DNA of 64,000 nucleotides from Nitrospirales bacterium. GTDB taxonomy: Bacteria; Nitrospirota; Nitrospiria; Nitrospirales; UBA8639. How positions within the stretch are numbered: the first letter of the stretch is position 1; each line of letters begins with the position of its first letter. The stretch lies in NCBI GenBank assembly GCA_021604105.1, contig BQIW01000011.1:1-64000 (forward strand), given 5' to 3'. Below the pieces are notes generated by a model. It was not told the DNA's origin. It ran no database searches and saw only the letters and a list, made by a program, of their open reading frames with translations. Shown here in pieces: positions 54,601 through 64,000 of the stretch. Made by a program: the position numbers and the translations under genes.

Positions 54601-54798
54601 GATACGGCCGGATACATCGCTTGGCAGCAAGCCTTTGTAGGCCCAGACTACGGAGATGACGGGGATCTTAATATTTGGAAAGACATCGGTCGGTGTTTGG
54701 AGCACCGACTTGGTCCCGAAAATCACGATTAAGATGGCAAGGACGACGAAGGTTAAAGGCCTGCGCAGGGCAATGAGGACAAGTTGGTTCATGCGCAA
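51613..54798 (-). CDS. RND efflux permease
   Basis: 1061 aa; PTDVFPNIKIPVISVVW, GILVDDATVMIENI, GTATANSILIVSYARERLE. Confidence 0.95.
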   Translation of the reverse strand: MRMNQLVLIALRRPLTFVVLAILIVIFGTKSVLQTPTDVFPNIKIPVISVVWAYKGLLPSDVSGRITFYFERMLTSTVEGIKKIDSKSYYGISIINIFLQEGVNLAGAEAEVAAISQTVVKSLPPDISPPMLMRLEASSVPVAMLQVTSDTLTPAELYNLAFTRIRPLLVTIPGAILPHPYGGKPKQLLVSLDQQKLLARKLTPADIFHAFDRQNKVLPAGDQKINTTDWMVQTNAMPLQVEDFNNIPIKREGNAFIYMRDVANVTLAGPPQMNAVLVEGKQAVTLVVMKSGEASTLEVVDGVKKAIPRIEKIVPKGVEVKILNDASLFVKESIADVVKEMVTASALVALIVLMLLGSWRPTVIIATSIPLSILSALICLNLAGESLNLMTLGGLALAVGILVDDATVMIENIDTHLAMGKPLDEAIVDAANQIIVPTLVATLSIAIVWLPLFELSGVSGWLFAPMAKAIIFAMLSSFILSRTLVPTMAKYILADHHGPQPSEDGSGGNPEKSQNFFVRFQQGFERGFDRFRERYNARLEQAIAHRRTFVAISLALALASLSLFYFNGRDFFPEVKSGTMQMHMRAPLGTRIEVSSRIASLVSKDIAQMLPGQVEGVVSNCGLPVGPHNLAFIPTPTIGSQDCDLTIDLKNEKSRVWDYRRILRKGLRERYPGTEFTFQPADLTAKILNFGSPAPIDVQINGMEMYPNYEFARKLAGELRKIPGASDVVIQQTMRTPTLFVEGQRTFGLGTNLSEGEIAGNLLLSTSGSQQVDQQYWLNHKTGISYQINIYTPQPQLTSIKNLMTVPVDRDNLDSSKDPYQLLGNVTKHSMIGTPGLVSHANIMPLFNIYVSAEGRDLGGVLADVQKTAKRLEKDLPRSAALEIHGQAETMYEAYIELIVGLIFAVVLVYLLIVVNFQSWLDPFIIITALPGALAGIAWALFLTYTNISVPALTGAIMTMGTATANSILIVSYARERLEMHGDALLAAVEAGKARIRPVLMTASAMIIGMLPMSMGNSPNAPLGRAVIGGLMVATVFTLFFVPCVYAIIYNRRAGREKVQG

Positions 54799-55766
54799 AT
54801 ACCGCTAAAAGCTGCTTGAGTTTCTGTCATTGGGACACTTAGCTTCCCTAAAGGTTCGCTCGAGAAATCCTTCCCTGAGCAAAACATCTCCTGCAGCGCA
54901 GAGCAAAATTATTGCCAAATTGAATCGCACCGGCATCGATTTCAAGAGCAGAATGGGCGCATGGTGTGGCCGCGCGGTCATGGTCATCTACTCTTAGTTT
55001 AAAGGTATTGAACAGCAGACTATAAAAACTGTGGGTGGCTTTTGCACTGAGCGCATTGTGCGCATCATCAATCTATAAGACGGCTGGGATGGGAGCATAA
55101 AAGGGGTCATACTAGAGAATTCTTTGAAAATGTCAAGTTAAGCGGGTTTTCTTTATTCCATCCATTTAATTCCGACAATATATGAATTTGAAGCCAGGCA
55201 TTGGTTCTGGTGTTCCGACAATTTAGTTCACGTGCCCCTTCATCTGTCAACATGAATGTCGAGGGCATCAAAATGGGGGGATGTGTTGCCGGGAATTGGG
55301 AATCTCGGTATGACGAAAGGACTGCCAGGTGGGCTCTCGGTGTCGTGGCAACGGGAGAGTCTGTTTAAGCCGAACCTTCGGCCATTGGAGGTACCCTAAG
55401 CTTGAGGGCGGAATTACAGGAAATGGTGCCGATGTTGGAGAAAGAATTGGGTGCGACGCTACAGGTCGAATACTGCTCAGTGCAAACAATGGGCCGGAAA
55501 TTTTGTTTCAGGCTCTCTACCAAGGAAGTTCCGCAAGGGGTTGCGAGGCGACGGCTGAACAGCCGACCGATCGGCTAGGGTCATGACGCGGGCAATTCTA
55601 TTCGTTCGATCCTGGTCAACGGATTAGGCAGGATTGGTTGCTCCACAGGGAACAAGGCGCATTGGCTATTCAACTAATCGGCGCTCATCGCAGGATCCTA
55701 CATCTGAATCCACGGTTGCGGGTATGCGTTTCCTTTCCTTGGGACAGGTTATGCCCTGGGCCGGCA

Positions 55767-55981
55767 GGGAGTGTTGAATAATAAGGATGTTCAAGGGCAA
55801 ATTTGCGCAGGATGAGATTCCTCCTCAAAGGCGCCGGGTCGGTTCAAAAAAGCATGCCCTGAGTCTTCCCGAAGGGTTCGTCCAGCAAGGCCGCAGCCGT
55901 TTGTACGCGCGGAGCGTACGCTTCGTACGTGAGCACGGGAAAATGGCGAGAACGCCGCTGGCGGCTTTTTTCAACAGACCC
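55767..55981 (+). repeat. dispersed MITE-like repeat, copy 3 (with 24 extra bp)
   Basis: GGGAGTGTTGAATAATAAGGATGTTCAAGGGC...GCCGCTGGCGGCTTTTTTCAACAGACCC; extra segment at about 55853-55878; flanks CGGCA / TGGCA. Confidence 0.85.
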
Positions 55982-56055
55982 TGGCACTCGTGGAAGATCA
56001 CTCAGGTTTTTGCTTAAAGGAATCTGACAGGACGCAGGTGCTGAATCTAGAATGG

Positions 56056-57462
56056 TCATGCTTGTAGACCGACCGGATTATGCCAACCTCCGTCGGGTTG
56101 GATGAGCGCGTTTGCTTCTTTCGGCCCCCAGCTGCCGCGCTTGTAGGGACGGACCGGGTGGTGTGATTTCAGGACTGAGTCGACCACGGTCCAAGCTGCT
56201 TCCACCGCGTCCTCACGGGTAAAGAGTGCGCCGTTGCCCGCCATGGCGTCAGCTAATAGCCGCTCGTATGGCCCTTCCTTCCCCGATTGCTCTTCGAGCA
56301 GATACAGCTCTTGTTGATCCCCGATGAACTCCTTTCCTGCCCGCTTGACTCGGGCGGCGAGCGCGACGGCGGAATTTGGCGAGAGGCGAAACCTTAGATA
56401 ATTGGCTCGTCCGGCCGCCGGTTGTGAATCGTCGAACAAGCGTTGCGGTGGCGGCTTCAATTCTACGAGAACTTCCGCCGCTGTCGTCGCCAGACATTTT
56501 CCCGATCGCAGGTACCACGGGACGCCCTGCCATCGCCAAGAGTCGATGTGTAAACGCAGAGCGCAAAACGTCTCCACGTCCGAGTCCTTTGCCACGCCCC
56601 GCTCTTTCCGGTAGCCCGCATACTGGCCGCGTACGACATCGTTGGCCCCTAGGGGGCGCATAGCCTGGAACACTTTGGCTTTTTCGTTGTGAACGGCACC
56701 ATAGCCCTGATAGGCCGGAGGCTCCATGGCCAGTAGCGAGACGATTTGAAAGAGGTGGTTCTGCACGACGTCCCGCAGACAGCCGGCGGTTTCGTAAAAC
56801 CCCCCGCGATCCTCCACTCCGAATTCCTCGGACATCGTAATCTGGACGCTGGCGATACAATTGCGGTTCCAGATCGGTTCCAGGAACGAATTGGCAAAGC
56901 GAAAATAGAGAATATTCATGATCTCTTCTTTCCCGAGGAAATGGTCGATACGGAAAATCGAGTCCTCCGGGAATGCAGATCGTGCGATGCGATTGAGGCT
57001 TCGTGCCGAGGCCAGGTCGCGCCCAAACGGCTTTTCAACGATGATCCGCGCGTGGTCAGCCAGGCCCGCGGTATTGAGCCCTTTGATGACGGTTCCGAAT
57101 AAGGCGGGTGGAATGGCGAGGTAATGTGCCGGGCGTCTGGCATTGCCCAGTGCCCGTTTGAGCGCGATGAAGATCGCGGGATCATGATAATCGCCGCTCA
57201 CGTATTGCATGTGGGAAAGCAAGTGACTGAGGGCCGCACGGTCATCGATCTTGCCGGCCTGTTTGATGCTATCGGTGGCATGTTTACGCAATTGCGCCAG
57301 GCTCCAGTGTGGAGCCGCGACGCCGATAAGTGGCACCGACAGTGCCTGGTGTTTCGCCATCGCATAGAGCGCAGGAAATATCTTTTTATGCGCCAGATCG
57401 CCCGATATTCCGAAGAACACCAATGCATCGGACCGCGTCCCATCGCTTGTGGTCTTGCTCAT
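56056..57462 (-). CDS. zwf: glucose-6-phosphate 1-dehydrogenase
   Basis: [43 protein letters not shown]; start chosen at MSKTTSDG, track start 57561. Confidence 0.96.
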   Translation of the reverse strand: MSKTTSDGTRSDALVFFGISGDLAHKKIFPALYAMAKHQALSVPLIGVAAPHWSLAQLRKHATDSIKQAGKIDDRAALSHLLSHMQYVSGDYHDPAIFIALKRALGNARRPAHYLAIPPALFGTVIKGLNTAGLADHARIIVEKPFGRDLASARSLNRIARSAFPEDSIFRIDHFLGKEEIMNILYFRFANSFLEPIWNRNCIASVQITMSEEFGVEDRGGFYETAGCLRDVVQNHLFQIVSLLAMEPPAYQGYGAVHNEKAKVFQAMRPLGANDVVRGQYAGYRKERGVAKDSDVETFCALRLHIDSWRWQGVPWYLRSGKCLATTAAEVLVELKPPPQRLFDDSQPAAGRANYLRFRLSPNSAVALAARVKRAGKEFIGDQQELYLLEEQSGKEGPYERLLADAMAGNGALFTREDAVEAAWTVVDSVLKSHHPVRPYKRGSWGPKEANALIQPDGGWHNPVGLQA

Positions 57463-57463
57463 C

Positions 57464-58486
57464 TCAGCTTCCACTTTCCTTCTTTTCGTCATGCCCGCCG
57501 AACTGTTTCCGCATGGCCGAGAGGAGTCGATTCGCGTAGTCGGCCTCTCCCCTGGATTCAAAACGCCCGAAGAGTGCTGCGCTGATCACCGGCGCCGGCA
57601 CGCCTTCGTCAATCGCTGCCAGGGCCGTCCAGCGGCCTTCGCCGGAATCCGACACTTGCCCCGAAAACCCGGTCAGCTCCGAATCATCAACCAGCGCGGC
57701 CGCAGTCAAATCGAGCAGCCAGGATGACACCACACTGCCCCGACGCCATACCTCGGCGACCTGGCCCACGTCGATCTGGTACTGATAGGCCTCCGGGTCA
57801 CGCAGCGGAGTCGTTTCGGCATCCTGTTCCCTGGGGTGTAGCCCGACGTCGGCGTGCTTGAGAATATTAAGGCCTTCGGCATAGGCCGCCATTATGCCAT
57901 ACTCGATTCCGTTGTGGACCATTTTCACGAAGTGTCCTGCTCCGGTCGGACCACAGTGCAAGTACCCCTGTTCGGCGGCAATGGAGGGGCCACTCCTCCC
58001 CTCGGTGCGTGGTGCCGACTTGATCCCCGGTGCGATCGTTTCGAAAATCGGCTCCAAATGCTTGACGACCTCCTTCTCTCCGCCGATCATCAAGCAGTAG
58101 CCCCGTTCAAGTCCGAAGACACCCCCGCTGGTGCCGCAATCGACATAGTGAATGCCCCGGCTTTTGAGAGCTTTCGCTCGCTCAAGATCGTCGCGGTAGT
58201 ACGTGTTGCCGCCGTCGATGATGATATCGCCTGCCTCCATGCGCGCGGCCAGTTCCTGGACTGTTTCGCCAGCCACCGCGGCGGGTACCATCACCCAGGC
58301 GGCGCGCGGCTTGGAAAGTTTGGCGATGAATTCATCAAGCGAGACGGCGCCCTGTACGGCTCCACCCTCAAGCTCCTTCACGGCAGCTCGGTTCCTATCG
58401 TAGACTACACACGTATGGCCATCTTTCGTCAGGCGTCGGACCAGGTTTGCGCCCATTCGTCCAAGACCGATCATGCCAAGTTGCAT
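57464..58486 (-). CDS. gnd: decarboxylating 6-phosphogluconate dehydrogenase
   Basis: [48 protein letters not shown]. Confidence 0.96.
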   Translation of the reverse strand: MQLGMIGLGRMGANLVRRLTKDGHTCVVYDRNRAAVKELEGGAVQGAVSLDEFIAKLSKPRAAWVMVPAAVAGETVQELAARMEAGDIIIDGGNTYYRDDLERAKALKSRGIHYVDCGTSGGVFGLERGYCLMIGGEKEVVKHLEPIFETIAPGIKSAPRTEGRSGPSIAAEQGYLHCGPTGAGHFVKMVHNGIEYGIMAAYAEGLNILKHADVGLHPREQDAETTPLRDPEAYQYQIDVGQVAEVWRRGSVVSSWLLDLTAAALVDDSELTGFSGQVSDSGEGRWTALAAIDEGVPAPVISAALFGRFESRGEADYANRLLSAMRKQFGGHDEKKESGS

Positions 58487-58529
58487 TTTGCCTCTCCTTT
58501 TTGAAATGGGTATCCGTATCTTTTCTCTT

Positions 58530-60614
58530 TCAACGTGGCTTTTCCAGGAGAGCCAGTGCCCGCCTGCATACGTTGTCGACGGTGAAACCATACTCTCGCA
58601 TCACAATCTCGCCGGGGGCCGATGCGCCAAAATGATCCACGGCGAGCACATCACCATGGTCCCCGACATAGCGATACCAACCCTGTGGCACCCCGGCTTC
58701 GACCGCAAGTCTTGCGCCGATTTGCGGTGGCAGCACTGTGTTACGGTATTCCTGTGACTGGGCTTCGAATAGGTCCCAGCTTGGCATCGAGACGATTCGC
58801 ACCTGGCATTTTTGTTCCAGGAGTTTCTTTTGTGCCTCCACGATCAGTGGAACTTCCGATCCGCTGGCAATCAGAATGAGGTCTGGATGGCCATTTGGGG
58901 CATCGGCCAGGATGTATCCACCGTGCTGCAAACCAGTTGCAGGGGAAAACTGCGTGCGGTCGAGTGTTGGCACCGATTGCCGCGTCAGGATTAAAGCCAC
59001 CGGGCGGTCCCGCGTTTCGATGGCCACGCGCCAAGCCTCTGCCGTCTCGTTGGCGTCGCCGGGACGGATCACGATCAGATTCGGAATCGCCCGAAGGCTG
59101 GCGACCTGTTCTACAGATTGATGGGTTGGGCCGTCTTCACCCAATGCGAGGCTGTCATGCGTGAAGACATATACCACCTGTAACCCCATCAGCGCGGCGA
59201 GTCGAATCGGCGGCCGCATGTAATCGGAGAAGGTCAGAAATGTTGCCCCGAATGGGAGGGTACCTCCGTGCGTGGCCATGCCGTTCATGATCGCACCCAT
59301 TGCATGCTCCCGAACCCCGAATTGGAGATTACGGCCGGCATAACTCCATCCACCGCCTGCCGATCCTTGCAGATCTCCGACTGCCATGGATGAATTCCCA
59401 AAATTGCCGGCTTCTCTTAGCTCCGTGAACGTGGAAGGATTCAAGTCAGCCGAGCCCCCGATCAGGCCAGGGAGTGTCCTGCTGATTCCGTCCATTATTT
59501 TTCCCGAGGCGACGCGGGTGGCCAAGCCTTTGGCATCGACGGGAAATTGCGGGATGTTCGCGTCCCAGCCTTGTGGTAATTCCCCCTTGATGAGTAAGCG
59601 AAGTTCCTGGGCAAGCTCTGGATATTGTTGTTCATATGCCGCAAACATCGCATCCCATTCCGCTTCCGTTTGGCGACCACGGTCAATGGCCTGGCGACAA
59701 TGCTGCCCGACTGCATCCGGAACAAGAAATGGCGGGTCGACGGGCCAGCCGAGCTTCTGTTTGGTTAGTTTCACTTCCTCCTCGCCTAGAGGGGAACCAT
59801 GCGCGTTAAAGGTGTCTTGTTTGTTGGGGGAACCATAGCCAATATGCGTTCGCACGAGGATCAGTGAGGGTCGTGCTGTATCCTGACGTGCCGCATGGAT
59901 AGCGCGGTCGATGGCATTGACGTCGTTGCCGTCCTCGACCGATTGCGTGTGCCAGCCATACGCCGCAAATCGTTTGGCGCGGTCTTCGGTGAATGTGAGG
60001 TCTGTGGACGCGGCGAGGGTTATCCGATTATCGTCGTATAGATAGATCAGCTTACCCAGTTTCAGATGACCTGCAAGCGAGGCTGTTTCGGCCGCCACGC
60101 CCTCCATCAGGTCACCGTCGCTGACCAGCCCGTAGGTGTAATGATGTATGATCTCGAATCCGGGCCGGTTGTAACGACCGGCAAGATAGGCTTCCGCGAT
60201 GGCCATGCCCACTCCATTGCCGAATCCCTGACCTAACGGGCCTGTGGTGGTTTCCACCCCGGGTGTCATCCCCCGCTCGGGATGACCCGGCGTGAGGCTG
60301 CCCCATTGGCGAAACTGCTTAATCTGGTCGAGTGGCAAATCATATCCGGTGAGATGGAGCAAGCTGTACAACAGCATTGATCCGTGGCCGGCAGACAGAA
60401 CGAATCGGTCTCGATTAAACCAGTGAGGATTGGAGGGATTATGTTGAAGAAATCGTGTCCACAGGACATAGGCCATCGGGGCCGCTCCCAGCGGAAGGCC
60501 CGGGTGCCCACTCTTGGCCTTTTGCACCGCATCCACCGACAAAAAACGAATCGTATTAATCGACAATTGCTCCAATTGCGCCGGACTCAAAGTTGTGGCA
60601 TCTGTGGTATTCAT
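58530..60614 (-). CDS. tkt: transketolase
   Basis: 694 aa; [65 protein letters not shown]. Confidence 0.97.
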   Translation of the reverse strand: MNTTDATTLSPAQLEQLSINTIRFLSVDAVQKAKSGHPGLPLGAAPMAYVLWTRFLQHNPSNPHWFNRDRFVLSAGHGSMLLYSLLHLTGYDLPLDQIKQFRQWGSLTPGHPERGMTPGVETTTGPLGQGFGNGVGMAIAEAYLAGRYNRPGFEIIHHYTYGLVSDGDLMEGVAAETASLAGHLKLGKLIYLYDDNRITLAASTDLTFTEDRAKRFAAYGWHTQSVEDGNDVNAIDRAIHAARQDTARPSLILVRTHIGYGSPNKQDTFNAHGSPLGEEEVKLTKQKLGWPVDPPFLVPDAVGQHCRQAIDRGRQTEAEWDAMFAAYEQQYPELAQELRLLIKGELPQGWDANIPQFPVDAKGLATRVASGKIMDGISRTLPGLIGGSADLNPSTFTELREAGNFGNSSMAVGDLQGSAGGGWSYAGRNLQFGVREHAMGAIMNGMATHGGTLPFGATFLTFSDYMRPPIRLAALMGLQVVYVFTHDSLALGEDGPTHQSVEQVASLRAIPNLIVIRPGDANETAEAWRVAIETRDRPVALILTRQSVPTLDRTQFSPATGLQHGGYILADAPNGHPDLILIASGSEVPLIVEAQKKLLEQKCQVRIVSMPSWDLFEAQSQEYRNTVLPPQIGARLAVEAGVPQGWYRYVGDHGDVLAVDHFGASAPGEIVMREYGFTVDNVCRRALALLEKPR

Positions 60615-61441
60615 TGTTCGTTCCCCTCGCAGGCTTTCATTGGTGGCCCCACCTCGACGAAATGGTATGCGGGAAGCCCAACCGGTAAGGTGGGAGATGA
60701 TTTTGAGGTCGTGTTATAGAGTGTTTTCTTTACGGATCGTTTTCGGCGTCATCGACCTTAGGGTACTTCCAGGGCATCTCTAGACACTCCTGATAATATG
60801 CGCCCTCTTTCCGAGGCCGCTGTTACTAAGGGGAATTGCTTTGATCGCGCTTCAGATCGTTCAGCTTTTTTAATCCTTCCGCTCGCTACGGCGCCTTAGT
60901 CATGTTCAAAATCCTTGTCCTCCAAGTCATGTCCTATTTAACCGATGACCAAAGGCAAGATCAAATTCGCAACAGGAAGGGCCGCGATTGCTCGGTCTGT
61001 CATCTTTGGGAAATGTTCATATTTGATTCCACGAGCCGTTGGCTCGATTCGCCGCGAAAAAAACGCTCGCATTTGGTTTTTTTAATTGTTTTCAACCACT
61101 TCAATAATTGTCTTGATAGATGACGCCTTCTTGTTGAGGTTCTGGCTTTTGTATTCGCTAATAAAATGATGGGGGCGTTTATCGTTAGATGGTCAGCCTC
61201 AATTTTTGTCGTTGAAGAGGTCGTGGGTATAGGAGGAGAAATCCTCTGACACTTCCACTTGGCCGAGCGGGATGATAAGGAATTGGATCATGTGCGATAC
61301 ATGCGTTTCAATGGAGAGATCGACTTCCTAATCTGGTGCCGTTGGTGACTTCCGCGTTCAAGTCCCGCACATCGAGAACGTTCAGTGTGGCCGGTGCCGA
61401 CATTTCAAGGCGGGGAAGAGAAGCGTGCGGATCGTTCCCCG

Positions 61442-63430
61442 TTACATGAAATAGTCGAAGTCGCTTTCACGACGGGTCCGGCGTCGGAGTGCGAAAATGG
61501 CAGCTGGTTCGTCGTTAGGGTCCAATCGAATGGTGTAATCACCTCCCACGACTTGATGGCGGTAATCTTGAATGAGTTCATGTAGTTGATAGGTGTCCTG
61601 TTTGCCAATGCCGCATTCTTCAATCGGAATACGCAGGTGAGCCTCATGTATGGTATAGGGATCCATATTAATTGCAAACAAAAGAATGTCCGTCTGGTCG
61701 GCGTTCATTTTTCCATAGAAGAGAATGTGGTCGTTGTCGGATTGGTAAAAATGCAGGTTGGTAAAGGTATGTAAGGCGGGATGGTCCCGCCGGATCCGGT
61801 TGATGCGGGTGATATAGTCACGGATGTTTCCGGGACGATCCCAATCCCAGTGCCGAATTTCATATTTTTCCGAATCCTGATATTCCTCGGTTCCGGGAAT
61901 CGCCGTATTTTCGCACAGTTCATAGCTATTGTAGATCCCGTAGGTCGGGGAAAGCGTGGCAGCCAGCACGAGCCGGAATTTAAAAGCCGGTCGACCTCCC
62001 TGTTGGAGAATTTCCGGCAGAATATCCGGTGTGTTAGCGAAAAAATTCGGCCGGAAATATTCTTTCATTTGGGTCCGGGTTAATTCGGTCAGATATTCGG
62101 TCATTTCTCCTTTTGAATTTCGCCAGGTAAAATACGTGTACGATTGGGTATAGCCGGCTTTGGCCAAGACCCGCATCATTTTTGGACGGGTAAAGGCTTC
62201 AGCCAGAAACAACACATCAGGATGCTCCACCTGAATTTCCCGAATGAGCCATTCCCAAAAAATAACGGGTTTGGTGTGTGGATTATCCACTCGAAAAATT
62301 TTGATTCCGTGCTCAATCCAAAAGAGGAGGACCCGTTTCATTTCCTGCCAGATGCCCTGCCAGTCTTCGGTATAAAAATCAAATCCGTAAATGTCTTCAT
62401 ATTTTTTAGGCGGGTTCTCGGCGTATTTGATTGTCCCATCCGGTCGTTGTTTGAACCATTCAGGATGTTGTGTGACATAGGGATGATCCGGGGTGGCATT
62501 GATGGCGAAATCAATGGCGACCTCCATTCCGTGGTTTCTCACGGCTTGTTGAAAATGATCAAAATCTTGCATGGTGCCGAGGGCCGGCTCGACCGCATCA
62601 TGTCCGCCATGTCGACTTCCAATGGCCCAGGGACTGCCCGGATCTCCAGGGTTGGCTTTCAAGCTGTTGTTCCGGCCTTTGCGGTTGGTCTCTCCGATGG
62701 GATGAATAGGGGTGAGATAGAGGACATCGAATCCCATATCCCGGATGGCCGGAAGGCGTTGTTCGCAATCTTGAAATGTTCCCCCTTTTCCCGGCACGGT
62801 TCCTTCTGATCGAGGAAAGATTTCATACCAGGCGCCATACCGGGCACGCTCACGGTCGACAATCACTTCCAAGTCCTTCTCATAGGTGGACCAGGCAGCC
62901 CGTTGTTCGTGTCGGTCGACGAGTGTGGCCACAATCGGATCCAGGGCGATGGCGATCCGGGCTTCCTGATCGGAAGCCGACTTCCATTTTTCCAGCCAGA
63001 GTTTCAGTTCGGATTTGTCGGGTCCTTTTGCTTTGGTCATCGCCTCTTTAACTTGCGCTTCTCCCTCCAATAATTCACTGGAGAGGTCGGGAAGCACTCC
63101 ATGCTTCTTGGTCAGTTCAATTCGCCAGGTTTCAAAACTTTTAACATAGGCTCCTACGGAATATAGATAGCGGGTGTTTTCTTGGAGTGGAAATGATCCC
63201 GCCCACCGGTCATTATCGACATGATGCATGGGGGTTTCCGACCAATCCTTCCGCCCCAGCACTTTGTAGCGAAGCACGGCTCCGATGGTGTCGTGTCCCT
63301 CTTTAAACACGTCGGCTGTGACGTCCAGATTCTCCCCGACAATGCGTTTGACCGGATAGCGTCCCCCATCCAGTTCAGGCTCCACATGTTCAATGATCAG
63401 GGTTTGTAACGTTTTGGGAATAGTAGACAT
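61442..63430 (-). CDS. glgE: alpha-1,4-glucan:maltose-1-phosphate maltosyltransferase
   Basis: Full-length GlgE-type GH13 protein (GAWYEIFPRSEG, DVLYLTPIHPIGETNRKGRNN, FRVDNPHTKPVIFWEWLI); start chosen at MSTIPKTLQ, track start 63526. Confidence 0.94.
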   Translation of the reverse strand: MSTIPKTLQTLIIEHVEPELDGGRYPVKRIVGENLDVTADVFKEGHDTIGAVLRYKVLGRKDWSETPMHHVDNDRWAGSFPLQENTRYLYSVGAYVKSFETWRIELTKKHGVLPDLSSELLEGEAQVKEAMTKAKGPDKSELKLWLEKWKSASDQEARIAIALDPIVATLVDRHEQRAAWSTYEKDLEVIVDRERARYGAWYEIFPRSEGTVPGKGGTFQDCEQRLPAIRDMGFDVLYLTPIHPIGETNRKGRNNSLKANPGDPGSPWAIGSRHGGHDAVEPALGTMQDFDHFQQAVRNHGMEVAIDFAINATPDHPYVTQHPEWFKQRPDGTIKYAENPPKKYEDIYGFDFYTEDWQGIWQEMKRVLLFWIEHGIKIFRVDNPHTKPVIFWEWLIREIQVEHPDVLFLAEAFTRPKMMRVLAKAGYTQSYTYFTWRNSKGEMTEYLTELTRTQMKEYFRPNFFANTPDILPEILQQGGRPAFKFRLVLAATLSPTYGIYNSYELCENTAIPGTEEYQDSEKYEIRHWDWDRPGNIRDYITRINRIRRDHPALHTFTNLHFYQSDNDHILFYGKMNADQTDILLFAINMDPYTIHEAHLRIPIEECGIGKQDTYQLHELIQDYRHQVVGGDYTIRLDPNDEPAAIFALRRRTRRESDFDYFM

Positions 63431-63571
63431 GACGCACTCCTTCGTCTGTGGCTCCTCGGATATTCCTATAGATGATGATTGGCAATTGTTCCCCGTTAAA
63501 AATGCCTGATAGGTTTGGGCCATCACCCTGAGTCGGACGTCCGTCAGGTTAATGGCTCGGTTCCTTGAACA

Positions 63572-64000
63572 TCAGTCCACTTCTAAAATTTGGAGAATAC
63601 CATCCAGGGGGATGCGCACCCAATCGGGACGGTTATTAAGTTCATAGCCGAGTTCATAAATCGCCTTTTGGAGTAAATATCCATTCAGCAAAATTTGGAT
63701 GTCGTCGAATGACGGGGGCAGAATGTCACGAACTTCCTTAACGGACAGATACGCGTTGAGGTAGCTGACGCTGACCCAAATTTGCCAATAGCGGGCCCAA
63801 GGTTCAAGCAAAGAAAAGTCTTCCGGTCGAACTCCTTCGACTAATCCAATAGAGGAGGCATGCGCCGCGTAATGAAAGGATCGCAACATGCCCGCGACGT
63901 CACGCAGGGGGGATTCCTTCAGTCGCCTGACATTTAACGGCCTGGCCGGTTCGCCCTCAAAGTCGATGATGATGAAATCTTTTCCGGTATAGAGCACCTG
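63572..64000 (-). CDS. maltokinase C-terminal region, probably part of a TreS-maltokinase fusion (truncated by window edge)
   Basis: FIIIDFEGEPARPLNVRRLKESPLRDVAGMLRSFHYAA kinase-type motif; frame open to the window end. Confidence 0.8.
   Translation of the reverse strand, partial: QVLYTGKDFIIIDFEGEPARPLNVRRLKESPLRDVAGMLRSFHYAAHASSIGLVEGVRPEDFSLLEPWARYWQIWVSVSYLNAYLSVKEVRDILPPSFDDIQILLNGYLLQKAIYELGYELNNRPDWVRIPLDGILQILEVD

Noticed and set aside
61330-61375. GTTCAAGTCCCGC resembles a tRNA T-loop
   Set aside because: The flanking 5-mers do not pair as a T-stem and no D-arm, anticodon arm or acceptor pairing is visible upstream.
60620-61440. Roughly 800 bp gap between tkt and glgE considered for an RNA gene or leader
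   Set aside because: No convincing conserved RNA motif, hairpin-plus-T-tract or ORF could be identified by eye.
1-64000. CRISPR arrays, prophage, toxin-antitoxin or defence-island content
   Set aside because: No regularly spaced direct repeats, phage structural genes, transposase or recognised defence proteins seen in the ORF set.

Overview
The window is a 64-kb stretch of ordinary bacterial chromosome. Gene content suggests Nitrospira/Nitrospirota, but that is inference and was not searched. It has no rRNA, no convincing tRNA, no CRISPR array, no prophage and no intact transposase. The main theme is storage carbohydrate and trehalose metabolism: lapA-like/glgC/treY/small membrane protein/ytxH on the minus strand, glgB, treZ, glgX, malQ, then glgE and the 3' part of a maltokinase running off the right edge. 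A tkt-gnd-zwf pentose phosphate operon adjoins glgE. Other loci are a Kef-type antiporter, an NFACT/RqcH protein, a DsbA-like protein, truA, an AMIN/amidase protein, a YacP-like NYN protein, tatD, PAP2 and CDF genes, an MscS-like/MgtE-like/MgtE/CBS operon, two HtrA/DegP paralogues, cydAB, sthA and a three-gene RND efflux operon. The best unexplained signal is a three-copy dispersed ~191-215 bp repeat with MITE-like ends (GGG..TGTTGAA inverted termini, 5-bp direct flanks AATAT/AATAT at copy 1 and CGGCA/TGGCA at copy 3) and an internal terminator-like hairpin. Other points of interest are a Rieske-flavodoxin fusion beside a cupredoxin that seems to start at CTG, a truncated MgtE paralogue translationally coupled to full MgtE, a putative class I isoprenoid-synthase-like protein, a paralogous lipoprotein pair, and a possible decayed diheme cytochrome. 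I found no clear defence system or obviously unprecedented machine.
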